From Spirochaetaceae bacterium (GTDB taxonomy: Bacteria > Spirochaetota > Spirochaetia > SZUA-6 > RPPD01): 9,611 nucleotides of DNA. The stretch spans positions 1 through 9,611 of the forward strand of contig RPPD01000045.1 of assembly GCA_003818675.1 (NCBI GenBank). The letters run 5' to 3'. Each line of letters begins with the position of its first letter. Within the stretch, counting starts at the first letter, position 1. A program made the position numbers and the translations under genes. The notes under the pieces are model-generated. The model did not search any database and was not told the DNA's origin. It saw nothing but the letters and a program-made list of their open reading frames with translations. Below, piece after piece: positions 1-9,611 of the stretch.

Positions 1-56
1 AGCCCCGTCTTGTAGCGGGTGCTTGACGTATAAGGCTTATATTTCTTTATACCCAT
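1..56 (-). CDS. rplB: 50S ribosomal protein L2, N-terminal fragment
   Basis: This is the first 18 codons of ribosomal protein L2, a large-subunit protein that binds 23S rRNA near the peptidyl-transferase centre; the gene runs off the left edge of the window. The visible residues read MGIKKYKPYTSSTRYKTG, a spirochaete-like version of the usual L2 start (M-x-I/V-K/R-K-x-K-P-T-S-x-x-R). The ATG lies 39 bases after the rplW stop and has a GAGGGAA Shine-Dalgarno site about 8 bases upstream. Its position after rplW is the conserved S10-operon order. The identity rests on a short stretch plus gene order, but both agree. Confidence 0.9.
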   Translation of the reverse strand, partial: MGIKKYKPYTSSTRYKTG

Positions 57-95
57 GGCAGTTCCCTCTTTCTCTCTTTATCCCAGGCTCGCGAA

Positions 96-380
96 TCACG
101 CGCCCTCGAAAATGGCGATCGTCTCGCCCGCTGCGAGTGTTACCACGGCCTTTTTCCAGGTTGCAGTCAATCCCTTCTTGTACCTGACCCGCTTCGGCTT
201 GGCCTTCACGTTTATAATCCTGCAGTCAGAGCAGTGGACATTGAAGAGCTCCTTCAATGCCTTCTTGACCTGAAACTTGTTTGCGGCAGGATCAATCCTG
301 AACACATATTTCTTTTGGTCCTTCAAGTGGTTCGACTTCTCTGTCACCACCGGCGCCAATATGACCTTCATTGCTTCCAT
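96..380 (-). CDS. rplW: 50S ribosomal protein L23
   Basis: L23 binds 23S rRNA domain III at the polypeptide exit and, in the family, is the docking site for trigger factor and SRP. The 94-residue length is normal. The N-terminal VVTEKSN segment (residues 11-17), the FRIDPAANKFQVKKAL stretch (27-42) and the basic RNA-binding arm KAKPKRVRYKKG (59-70) fit the family. The C-terminus ETIAIFEGA is typical of spirochaete L23. The ATG at 380 is chosen because GGAGG lies 9 bases upstream, inside the end of rplD; the Met at codon 4 would be 18 bases from that site. The spacer after rplD is only 5 bases. A Cys-Ser-Asp-Cys motif at residues 50-53 is unusual for L23. Confidence 0.97.
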   Translation of the reverse strand: MEAMKVILAPVVTEKSNHLKDQKKYVFRIDPAANKFQVKKALKELFNVHCSDCRIINVKAKPKRVRYKKGLTATWKKAVVTLAAGETIAIFEGA

Positions 381-385
381 TTAAC

Positions 386-1009
386 TCATCCTCCGAAAAA
401 CGTGTTCAGGTGCACGGCGGCGTTTTCAAGCAGCAGGACCTTGTTACTGTAAAAAAGGTCACGCGCTGTAAGCTTGTTGTATGTCAGAAGCTGCAGCCAT
501 GGAATGTTGGCACCTGCTCGCTTCATCATTACATTATCATCAGGAATTATAAGAACCGTCTTTTCCTTGCCTGAAAGTTTTTCCAAAAGCTTCACGAGGT
601 CCTTTGTTTTTCCGCTCTCTACGGAAAAATCTTCAACTACGCGGAGCTGTTCTGACTTTGTTTTCATTGAAAGGAGGGATTTCATGGCAAGCCGTTTCAC
701 CTTCTTGGGAAGGCTATAGCTGTAGTCCCTGGGTTTTGGCCCGAAGACTATTCCGCCGCCGACCCATACCGGTGACTTCTTGTCGCCGGCTCTGGCGCGC
801 CCGGTTCCCTTCTGTCTCCACGGCTTTGTGTTTGATCCATGGACTTCCTTGCGTGTTTTTGTGCACGCGGTACCAGCCCTGCGATTGGCGTTCTCGTTGC
901 GGATAGCGTGATAAATGGCACCCTCGCTGGCCTGGATGCCGAAAACATCATCCGCGAGATCTATCTCTTTTGCCACGCTTCCATTTGTCTTGTAAACCTT
1001 GGCTTTCAT
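386..1009 (-). CDS. rplD: 50S ribosomal protein L4
   Basis: L4 is an early-assembly large-subunit protein whose extended loop lines the exit tunnel; in E. coli it also represses its own S10 operon. The 207-residue length is normal. The tunnel-loop motif KPWRQKGTGRARAG is intact at residues 62-75, so there is no visible macrolide-resistance change there. The segment around VFGPKPRDYSYSLPKK (88-103) also fits. The ATG is 14 bases after the rplC stop, with a GAGG site 10-11 bases upstream, slightly far. Whether this L4 represses its operon as in E. coli cannot be judged: no E. coli-style S10 leader is evident upstream of rpsJ, where a tuf-rpsJ hairpin stands instead. Confidence 0.97.
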   Translation of the reverse strand: MKAKVYKTNGSVAKEIDLADDVFGIQASEGAIYHAIRNENANRRAGTACTKTRKEVHGSNTKPWRQKGTGRARAGDKKSPVWVGGGIVFGPKPRDYSYSLPKKVKRLAMKSLLSMKTKSEQLRVVEDFSVESGKTKDLVKLLEKLSGKEKTVLIIPDDNVMMKRAGANIPWLQLLTYNKLTARDLFYSNKVLLLENAAVHLNTFFGG

Positions 1010-1023
1010 GACCTGTAATCCTC

Positions 1024-1644
1024 TTATTTCCTTTTAGCCCTGGACACTATGACGGTGTTGTTTATTGCGCCAGGAACCGCACCGCAGATCAGGATGATCT
1101 TGTTTTCATTATCAATCTTGACAATGCGAAGGTTCTGTGCGGTCCTGCGGACATTGCCCATATGACCAGCCATGCGCTTTCCCGGGAAGGTGCGTGCCGG
1201 TTGAGTGTTCTGTCCAACCGAACCCTGTTCACGATGCATCTTAGAACCGTGCGATGCACGGCCACCGCTAAAACCGTGGCGCTTCATTACACCTGCATAG
1301 CCTTTTCCCTTTGAAATGCCTATAACATCCACGAAGTTCGTGCCTTCGAAAACTTCAACGCCGATCTTGTCTCCGACCTTGCATTCCTTTTCAAAATCAC
1401 GGATTTCGCGAACAATTTTGCATGCCGCAATGCCCTTGGGAAATTGTCCGGCAACGGGTTTTGTGACCCTGTTTTTCTTTGCCGTAATGGTGCCCAGAAT
1501 AACAGCATCATAACCGTTCTTTTCAGCAGTTCTGTGTCCGATGACGACATTGTCCTCCACCTGCACAACTGTGACCGGTGTCAAAACTCCCGCCTCATCA
1601 AACATCTGTGTCATTCCAATTTTTTTACCGATCACTCCGATCAT
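1024..1644 (-). CDS. rplC: 50S ribosomal protein L3
   Basis: L3 is one of the first proteins to bind 23S rRNA, and its central extension reaches towards the peptidyl-transferase centre. The product has 206 residues, normal for bacteria. Family signatures are the N-terminus [17 protein letters not shown], the block [15 protein letters not shown] (111-125) and the extension [20 protein letters not shown] (141-160). The frame is open back to a GTG at 1656 that overlaps the rpsJ stop by four bases. I prefer the ATG at 1644 because the protein then starts exactly like its homologues, and TGAGGAAAGCT gives it a Shine-Dalgarno site about 6 bases upstream. In the extension the order is N-T-Q-P where E. 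coli has N-Q-T-P, which affects the glutamine methylated by PrmB in E. coli. Confidence 0.96.
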   Translation of the reverse strand: MIGVIGKKIGMTQMFDEAGVLTPVTVVQVEDNVVIGHRTAEKNGYDAVILGTITAKKNRVTKPVAGQFPKGIAACKIVREIRDFEKECKVGDKIGVEVFEGTNFVDVIGISKGKGYAGVMKRHGFSGGRASHGSKMHREQGSVGQNTQPARTFPGKRMAGHMGNVRRTAQNLRIVKIDNENKIILICGAVPGAINNTVIVSRAKRK

Positions 1645-1652
1645 AGCTTTCC

Positions 1653-1961
1653 TCACTGCTTAATTTCAACATCAACACCAGCGGGCAATTCAAGCTTCAT
1701 CAATGCGTCCATGACCGCTGAAGTCGGCTCAATGATGTCGATAAGCCGTTTGTGCGTGCGCATCTCGAACTGTTCCCTGGACTTCTTGTTGACATGCGGA
1801 GAACGGAGCACGGTAAACTTGTTGATCTTGGTCGGAAGCGGTATTGGCCCCGAAACCTTCGATCCCGCCTTAATCACGGTTTTCACGATTGATTTTGCGC
1901 TCTGATCAATAAGCTCGACGTCAAATCCGCGCAGTCGAACCCGAATCCTTTCCTTAACCAT
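1653..1961 (-). CDS. rpsJ: 30S ribosomal protein S10 (NusE)
   Basis: S10 is a small-subunit head protein and, as NusE, also joins NusB and NusG in transcription antitermination and transcription-translation coupling. The 102-residue length from [10 protein letters not shown] is standard. The [13 protein letters not shown] segment (11-23), the loop [20 protein letters not shown] (37-56) and [15 protein letters not shown] (62-76) are all family hallmarks. The frame stays open to 2003, but that extension would run through the tuf-rpsJ hairpin. The ATG at 1961 has TGGAGGACAA directly upstream (GGAGG, 4-base spacing, rather short). The stop lies 8 bases before the preferred rplC start. This is the first gene of the S10-type block and probably depends on read-through past the preceding hairpin, since I see no good promoter in the 75-base gap. 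Confidence 0.97.
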   Translation of the reverse strand: MVKERIRVRLRGFDVELIDQSAKSIVKTVIKAGSKVSGPIPLPTKINKFTVLRSPHVNKKSREQFEMRTHKRLIDIIEPTSAVMDALMKLELPAGVDVEIKQ

Positions 1962-1974
1962 TTGTCCTCCACAT

Positions 1975-2009
1975 AAAAGGGTTCTTGGAACCTTGAGGCC
2001 CAAGAACCC
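1975..2009 (-). terminator. Terminator-like hairpin between tuf and rpsJ
   Basis: A perfect 10-bp inverted repeat (GGGTTCTTGG at 1979-1988 and CCAAGAACCC at 2000-2009) encloses an 11-base loop. On the minus strand it is followed at once by TTTT and then ATGTGG. The stem is strong but the T-tract has only four residues, so it looks like a leaky terminator, attenuator or RNA-processing site rather than a full stop. It sits 27 bases after the tuf stop and 13 bases before the rpsJ ATG, where it could lower S10-operon transcription relative to tuf. Confidence 0.7.
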
Positions 2010-2036
2010 CGCGTCAAACTGTTCTTTCTTTTGCCG

Positions 2037-3227
2037 TTATTCGATGATCTCTGTCACCGTTCCGGCTGCCACTGTGCGACCACCCTCGCGGATGGCGAAG
2101 CGCAGACCCTTTTCAATGGCAATTGTGCAGATGAGCTCAATAATGAGCTCCGAATTGTCGCCGGGCATAACCATCTGCTTGCCCTCAGGAAGCTGGACGG
2201 TTCCGGTCACGTCCGTTGTTCTGAAATAAAACTGCGGGCGATATCCGGCGAAAAACGGCGAGTGGCGTCCGCCTTCCGCTGTGGAGAGGCAGACCACCTG
2301 GCCCTTGAACTTCTTGTGGGGCGTGATTGAACCAGGCTTCGCCAGCACCTGTCCGCGCTCCACTTCCTTCTTGTCAATACCGCGGAGCAGACAACCGATG
2401 TTGTCACCAGCGAGACCTTCGTCAAGAAGTTTGTTGAACATTTCAATACCAGTAACAACTGATTTCTTTGTTTCCTTGATTCCGACAATTTCAATTTCTT
2501 CACCGAGCTTTATGATGCAACGGTCAACTTTTCCGGTAACGACAGTGCCGCGACCAGAAATTGAAAAAACGTCTTCAATAGGCATAAGGAAGGGTTTGTC
2601 TGTTTCACGCTGCGGGAGCGGGAAATAAGAGTCCATGGCCGCAAGCAGGTCCACGACGCACTTGGTGGCCACCGGGTCGTCCGGGTTTTCCATGGCCTTA
2701 AGCGCCGAGCCGGGAATGATCGGGATCTTGTCTCCGGGGAACTGGTATTCCTTAAGGACGTCCCTGACTTCTTCCTGAACGAGTTCAAGAAGGTCAGGAT
2801 CATCGACCATGTCAACTTTGTTGAGGAAGACGAGCATCGCGGGAACGCCTACCTGACGTGCGAGAAGGATGTGCTCGCGGGTCTGGGGCATAACAGAATC
2901 AGGTGCGGACACAACGAGGACTGCTCCGTCCATCTGTGCAGCGCCCGTGATCATGTTCTTGATATAGTCCGCGTGGCCGGGGCAGTCAACGTGAGCATAG
3001 TGGCGGTTTTCCGTCTGGTACTCAACGTGACGGGTATTGATGGTGATACCGCGCGCTTTTTCTTCTGGAGCGTTATCGATATCCTCGTACTTCATCAGTT
3101 TGTCACCGAACTTCTTTGCGCAATACATTGTGATTGCGGCAGTAAGCGTGGTTTTGCCGTGGTCGACATGACCGATTGTTCCGACGTTTATATGAGGTTT
3201 CGATCTCTCAAACTTATCCTTTGCCAT
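2037..3227 (-). CDS. tuf: Elongation factor Tu
   Basis: EF-Tu is the GTPase that brings aminoacyl-tRNA to the ribosomal A site. The 396-residue length is normal. The G-domain motifs are all present: GHVDHGKT (19-26), Thr62 in the switch I ARGITINT block, DCPGH (81-85) with the catalytic His85, NKVD (136-139) and GSAL (173-176). Domain 2 starts around [12 protein letters not shown] (221-232), and domain 3 carries [19 protein letters not shown] (318-336) and [10 protein letters not shown] (376-385). The [13 protein letters not shown] segment (107-119) looks spirochaetal. The start is certain: AAAGGAGG lies 5 bases upstream. Seven cysteines, several at positions usually occupied by Val, Leu or His, are more than the three in E. 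coli. fusA, which normally precedes tuf, is absent; a 288-base control region takes its place. Confidence 0.99.
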   Translation of the reverse strand: MAKDKFERSKPHINVGTIGHVDHGKTTLTAAITMYCAKKFGDKLMKYEDIDNAPEEKARGITINTRHVEYQTENRHYAHVDCPGHADYIKNMITGAAQMDGAVLVVSAPDSVMPQTREHILLARQVGVPAMLVFLNKVDMVDDPDLLELVQEEVRDVLKEYQFPGDKIPIIPGSALKAMENPDDPVATKCVVDLLAAMDSYFPLPQRETDKPFLMPIEDVFSISGRGTVVTGKVDRCIIKLGEEIEIVGIKETKKSVVTGIEMFNKLLDEGLAGDNIGCLLRGIDKKEVERGQVLAKPGSITPHKKFKGQVVCLSTAEGGRHSPFFAGYRPQFYFRTTDVTGTVQLPEGKQMVMPGDNSELIIELICTIAIEKGLRFAIREGGRTVAAGTVTEIIE

Positions 3228-3293
3228 GAAATCCTCCTTTTATCAATTCCGCATCCAGCGATGAAAAGTTTAATCCCAACCCAGTTATTTTCC

Positions 3294-3315
3294 CGGTACA
3301 ACGTACCGTCGGTAC
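3294..3315. repeat. Alternating GTACCG/CGGTAC inverted repeats upstream of tuf
   Basis: Three 6-base arms alternate in orientation: CGGTAC (3294-3299), GTACCG (3303-3308) and CGGTAC (3310-3315), with spacers of 3 and 1 bases. The outer arms are direct repeats of each other, and each is inverted relative to the middle one. In the tuf leader RNA the arms at 3310-3315 and 3303-3308 compete, and the pair with the 3-base spacer forms a 6-bp hairpin. As DNA, the array could be a tandem operator. It lies 67-88 bases before the tuf start, and its function is unknown. Confidence 0.55.
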
Positions 3316-3375
3316 CCAGATACCTTCCCGTCACAACGTGCGGGGTATTTTGGCAACGCACTATTTTATGGCATC

Positions 3376-3389
3376 GTTGCCATGGCAAC
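3376..3389. repeat. Perfect 14-bp palindrome in the tuf leader
   Basis: GTTGCCATGGCAAC reads identically on both strands. With one bulged base the symmetry extends to GCAT/ATGC arms on either side. It lies about 17-30 bases downstream of the predicted start from the tuf promoter at 3413-3442. It also sits just upstream of a TAAAAT box at 3363-3368 that lacks a recognisable -35. The position suits a repressor or activator dimer site, but a chance palindrome cannot be excluded. Confidence 0.45.
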
Positions 3390-3412
3390 ATGCGCTACCT
3401 CTCTGCTTCTGG

Positions 3413-3442
3413 ATTATTAAAGCCTTCTGCAGAAAATGACAA
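3413..3442 (-). promoter_or_regulatory. Predicted sigma-70 promoter for tuf
   Basis: On the minus strand TTGTCA (3437-3442) and AATAAT (3413-3418) are separated by 18 bases; each matches five of six consensus positions. The predicted start is near 3406, giving a tuf leader of about 180 bases that contains both inverted-repeat clusters. The 288-base rpsG-tuf gap holds no recognisable gene. A short hairpin with arms TCGAA/TTCGA just after rpsG (about 3495-3510) lacks a T-tract, so read-through from rpsG into tuf also looks possible. Confidence 0.55.
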
Positions 3443-3515
3443 CACTACGCAGAGCTGACCTTTACAAGCCAGCATAGCGCGCCGCCCTTGTATCTCGAAA
3501 CGTGTTCGATATTTA

Positions 3516-3986
3516 TTACCACCGGTAATGGGCAAAAGCCTTATTTGCTTCAGCCATCCGGTGTGTATCTTCTTTTTTCTTAAATGAGTTGCCTGTGCTG
3601 TTCATTGCATCAATCAGCTCATTACACAATTTTTCACTCATGGATCTTGCAGAGCGCTCACGGGAGTACTCTATTATCCAACGCATAGCCAGAGCTTCCC
3701 GTCTGTCCTCGCGGATTTCAACAGGAACCTGGTATGTTGAGCCACCGACCCTCCGGGACTTTACTTCAAGCATGGGTTTAATATTATCCATAGCCTTGGT
3801 AAACACCTCTACAGGGTCCTGATTGGTTTTTTCCTTTATAAGGTCCATTGCCTTATAAAAAATATTTGCACTCGTGGACATTTTGCCCCGGATCATCATA
3901 CGTGTGATGAACTTTGCTACAACCGGGTTTTTGTAAATAGGTTCTACGAAATGCCGCTTTCTTATAACTAATTTCTTCCGTGACAT
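3516..3986 (-). CDS. rpsG: 30S ribosomal protein S7
   Basis: S7 starts assembly of the 30S head by binding the 3' domain of 16S rRNA and contacts E-site tRNA and mRNA at the exit. The 156-residue length is typical. The sequence has the N-terminal basic start MSRKK, the block [18 protein letters not shown] (31-48), the conserved hairpin segment [10 protein letters not shown] (81-90) and the C-terminal signature [15 protein letters not shown] (142-156). The ATG lies 21 bases after the rpsL stop, and AAGGA sits about 7-8 bases upstream. In E. coli S7 represses its own operon by binding the rpsL-rpsG spacer; here that spacer is very short, so the same mechanism looks unlikely. fusA, the usual next gene, does not follow. 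Confidence 0.98.
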   Translation of the reverse strand: MSRKKLVIRKRHFVEPIYKNPVVAKFITRMMIRGKMSTSANIFYKAMDLIKEKTNQDPVEVFTKAMDNIKPMLEVKSRRVGGSTYQVPVEIREDRREALAMRWIIEYSRERSARSMSEKLCNELIDAMNSTGNSFKKKEDTHRMAEANKAFAHYRW

Positions 3987-4007
3987 ACCGGTATCCTTAT
4001 TCTCCCC

Positions 4008-4382
4008 TTAAGCCTTTGGCTTCTTGGCGCCGTACTTGGAGCGCGCCTTCTTTCTGTCCTCCACACCAAGGGTATCCTTGGTACCGCGGATGATATGATA
4101 GCGCACGCCCGGAAGGTCCTTGATCCTTCCACCGCGGATCAGCACAACCGAGTGTTCCTGCAAATTGTGGCCGATGCCGGGAATGTATGCAGTTACCTCA
4201 ATCCCGTTTACCAGACGTACGCGCGCGATTTTGCGCAACGCCGAGTTTGGTTTTTTGGGTGTCATAGTCATGACACGGGTGCAAACACCCCTCTTCTGTG
4301 GACAAGCCTGCAAAGCAGGCGATTTTGTCTTGTTTAAAATTTTCTTTCGCCCTTTTCGGACGAGCTGATTAATAGTTGGCAT
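4008..4382 (-). CDS. rpsL: 30S ribosomal protein S12
   Basis: S12 sits at the decoding centre and controls translational accuracy. The 124-residue length from [14 protein letters not shown] is standard. Key segments are [11 protein letters not shown] (27-37), [11 protein letters not shown] (41-51) and [14 protein letters not shown] (83-96). Lys43 and Lys88, the usual sites of streptomycin-resistance mutations, are wild type. Asp89, the residue that RimO methylthiolates in E. coli, is present. The frame is open to 4442, but the extra 20 residues have no counterpart in S12 and the -10 box of a predicted promoter lies inside them, so the ATG at 4382 is chosen. Its Shine-Dalgarno site is poor: AGGGG is 13 bases upstream, followed by an A/T-rich stretch with seven Ts. 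Confidence 0.97.
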   Translation of the reverse strand: MPTINQLVRKGRKKILNKTKSPALQACPQKRGVCTRVMTMTPKKPNSALRKIARVRLVNGIEVTAYIPGIGHNLQEHSVVLIRGGRIKDLPGVRYHIIRGTKDTLGVEDRKKARSKYGAKKPKA

Positions 4383-4423
4383 AAAAAAATAAACGCCCCT
4401 GTCATAAAATCTCGTGAAGTGAG

Positions 4424-4452
4424 AATCTATCAGCAGATACAAAAAAAGTCAA
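4424..4452 (-). promoter_or_regulatory. Predicted promoter directly upstream of rpsL
   Basis: On the minus strand TTGACT (4447-4452, five of six matches) and TAGATT (4424-4429, four of six) are 17 bases apart. The start would fall near 4417, giving an rpsL leader of about 35 bases. The -35 box lies inside the 3' arm and T-tract of the terminator-like hairpin upstream, so termination of the incoming transcript and initiation of the new one share the same bases. Confidence 0.5.
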
Positions 4453-4480
4453 CCCGTCAAAACAAATTTTTTCAGGTTGA
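4441..4480 (-). terminator. Terminator- or attenuator-like hairpin in the rpsL leader
   Basis: On the minus strand TCAACC (4475-4480) pairs with GGTTGA (4449-4454), and an inner AAAA/TTTT stem (4469-4472 with 4459-4462) closes a 6-base loop across an uneven internal loop. A single C and then seven Ts follow (4441-4447). The layout is that of an intrinsic terminator, but the stem is short and A/U-rich inside, so it is probably weak. It would act on RNA coming from rpoC and the lipoprotein gene, or from the promoter at 4572-4601. Confidence 0.45.
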
Positions 4481-4540
4481 TTGTATCCAGAGTCAGACTA
4501 GAGTCCACCCTTCATACGGAAATCTTGTGTTTCCCGCATT

Positions 4541-4567
4541 CCGGCACTGGGCCGGTCCCATCCCGGC
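4541..4567 (-). repeat. Competing GCCGG/CCGGC hairpin arms in the rpsL leader
   Basis: On the minus strand the arms run GCCGG (4563-4567), CCGGC (4551-4555), GCCGG (4541-4545). The middle arm can pair with either neighbour, giving two mutually exclusive 5-bp G/C hairpins with loops of 7 and 5 bases. A further weaker hairpin (CGGGAA with TTTCCG, 4517-4536) follows. The predicted start of the upstream promoter falls inside the first arm. Transcripts starting there would lack a complete first arm, whereas read-through RNA from rpoC would contain it. Confidence 0.4.
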
Positions 4568-4571
4568 AGAG

Positions 4572-4601
4572 AATATACCCCAAAGCTTGGTTCCTTGTCA
4601 A
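4572..4601 (-). promoter_or_regulatory. Strong predicted sigma-70 promoter of the rpsL leader
   Basis: On the minus strand a perfect TTGACA (4596-4601) and TATATT (4572-4577, five of six) are separated by 18 bases. This is the best promoter match I found in the window. It starts 31 bases after the lipoprotein stop codon. A start near 4565 would give a structured leader of about 180 bases ahead of rpsL, interrupted by the terminator-like hairpin at 4441-4480. The 249-base gap (4383-4631) contains no recognisable gene. Confidence 0.7.
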
Positions 4602-4631
4602 CCGAGGGTGTCCCAAAAGTATAGAAGAAAA

Positions 4632-5023
4632 TTATCCGGCGGCCGGCTGGTCCAGCTGTATTCCCTGTTCCTTGAGTATCAGGCCCAAATCCCGAAGATC
4701 ATTGAAAATTGACTCAATTTGGACATCAAATTGATCTGCTTCTGTACCATTGCCAGCCTTAAGCGCCTCTGCCTGAAGCTGAATAACCGCTCTTTCCAGT
4801 TCTGCCTTTGCCCCAGACCAGTATGCGAGTATTTTTTCCCGCTTTGCAAGAGGTTCCTGGTCAGAAGCCTCCGCCAGGCTTTTCACTGCCTGCACATGAT
4901 AGCGTACAAGCAAGGCCGGGTCCGCAGGCTTGCCGGCGCAGGAAGCGAAAAAGCCGCATGAGACTGCCAAAAGCAGGGTCACTGTCAGCCAGGTCAGGGG
5001 GAACCGGGTCATGGAAAGTTCTT

Positions 5024-5027
<4 letters not shown>
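4632..5027 (-). CDS. Putative small lipoprotein of unknown function
   Basis: I do not recognise this 131-residue protein. It starts with Lys and Arg in the first eight residues, a hydrophobic stretch (about 9-23) and two cysteines, C24 (AVSC) and C30 (FFASC). This looks like a lipoprotein signal peptide with a relaxed spirochaete-type lipobox, most likely cleaved before C30. The rest (about 35-127) is rich in Ala, Glu, Leu, Lys and Gln, probably mostly alpha-helical with a coiled-coil tendency, and has no catalytic motif I can name. The ATG overlaps the rpoC stop (ATGA), and GGAG lies 8 bases upstream inside rpoC, which implies translational coupling; a second Met at codon 6 (5012) is an alternative start. 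A membrane-anchored protein encoded between RNA polymerase and ribosomal genes is odd. Whether it has a related role or merely shares expression is unknown. Confidence 0.8.
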
Positions 5028-9223
<4,196 letters not shown>

Positions 9224-9244
9224 TTTTACACTTCCTCCTGAATC

Positions 9245-9266
9245 CGCGGCGGTATCAACCGCTACG
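9245..9266 (-). repeat. Small hairpin in the rpoB-rpoC spacer
   Basis: The 68-base spacer contains GCGGT/ACCGC arms (about 9249-9262) that form a 5-bp stem with a 4-base loop. It has no T-tract, so it is not a terminator. It could be a minor RNA-processing or stabilising structure, or it may mean nothing. Confidence 0.3.
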
Positions 9267-9291
9267 CGCCAAAACCTGCGTACAAGGCACG

Positions 9292-9611
<320 letters not shown>

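Noticed and set aside
1444..1905. Plus-strand open frame of 153 codons opposite rplC and rpsJ
   Set aside because: It is antisense to two certain ribosomal-protein genes, has a composition unlike a real protein, and lacks a convincing ribosome-binding site.
1962..2003. A 14-residue N-terminal extension of S10
   Set aside because: It would translate through the tuf-rpsJ hairpin; the ATG at 1961 has a GGAGG site and gives the normal S10 N-terminus.
3188..3391. Minus-strand open frame of 67 codons in the tuf leader
   Set aside because: It starts inside the palindrome, overlaps the tuf start in another frame, and lacks a Shine-Dalgarno site, so a leader peptide is not supported.
2871..3458. Plus-strand open frame of 195 codons over the start of tuf and its leader
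   Set aside because: Most of it is antisense to tuf, and the remainder covers the inverted-repeat region; no protein family is recognisable.
4383..4442. A 20-residue N-terminal extension of S12
   Set aside because: The extra residues have no counterpart in S12 proteins, and a predicted promoter -10 box lies within them; the standard MPTINQ start is preferred.
4486..4506. Short direct repeat GACTCT and the AGTC-T-GACT symmetry in the rpsL leader
   Set aside because: The units are too short and too few to separate from chance, and they do not pair with the stronger hairpins.

Overview
This window is a single block of core gene-expression genes, all transcribed leftwards (minus strand). In transcription order (right to left) it holds the 3' end of rpoB, complete rpoC, a small unrecognised lipoprotein gene, rpsL, rpsG, tuf, rpsJ, rplC, rplD, rplW and the first 18 codons of rplB. 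This joins an RNA polymerase beta/beta' operon to a str operon lacking fusA and then to the start of the S10 operon. I see no tRNA, rRNA, mobile element or CRISPR array.

The protein sequences point to a spirochaete (Spirochaetota, probably Spirochaetales). From memory, the RpoC N-terminus, the EF-Tu '[13 protein letters not shown]' stretch, the L23 C-terminus ending 'ETIAIFEGA' and the L2 start 'MGIKKYKPYTSSTRY' resemble Treponema/Spirochaeta-type proteins. No database comparison was possible, so the genus is open. Base composition is moderate and the genes have ordinary Shine-Dalgarno sites.

Right part (9611-4632): rpoB and rpoC are separated by 68 bases. The rpoC stop overlaps the start of the lipoprotein gene by four bases (ATGA), so that gene is probably translationally coupled to beta'. 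Middle part (4631-3228): a 249-base leader precedes rpsL. It holds two good sigma-70-type promoters, a set of alternative hairpins, and a terminator-like hairpin whose U-tract overlaps the second promoter's -35 box. rpsL and rpsG are 21 bases apart. A 288-base gap then precedes tuf, with a promoter and two striking inverted-repeat clusters. Left part (3227-1): tuf is followed by a perfect 10-bp hairpin with a short T-tract. rpsJ, rplC, rplD, rplW and rplB follow with overlaps or short spacers, as expected for the S10 operon.

The genes make the core of transcription (beta, beta') and of the ribosome (S12, S7, S10, L3, L4, L23, L2), together with the tRNA-delivery factor EF-Tu. The coding content is ordinary. 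The parts worth a second look are the lipoprotein embedded in the operon and the three intergenic control regions. I found no convincing new multi-gene system.
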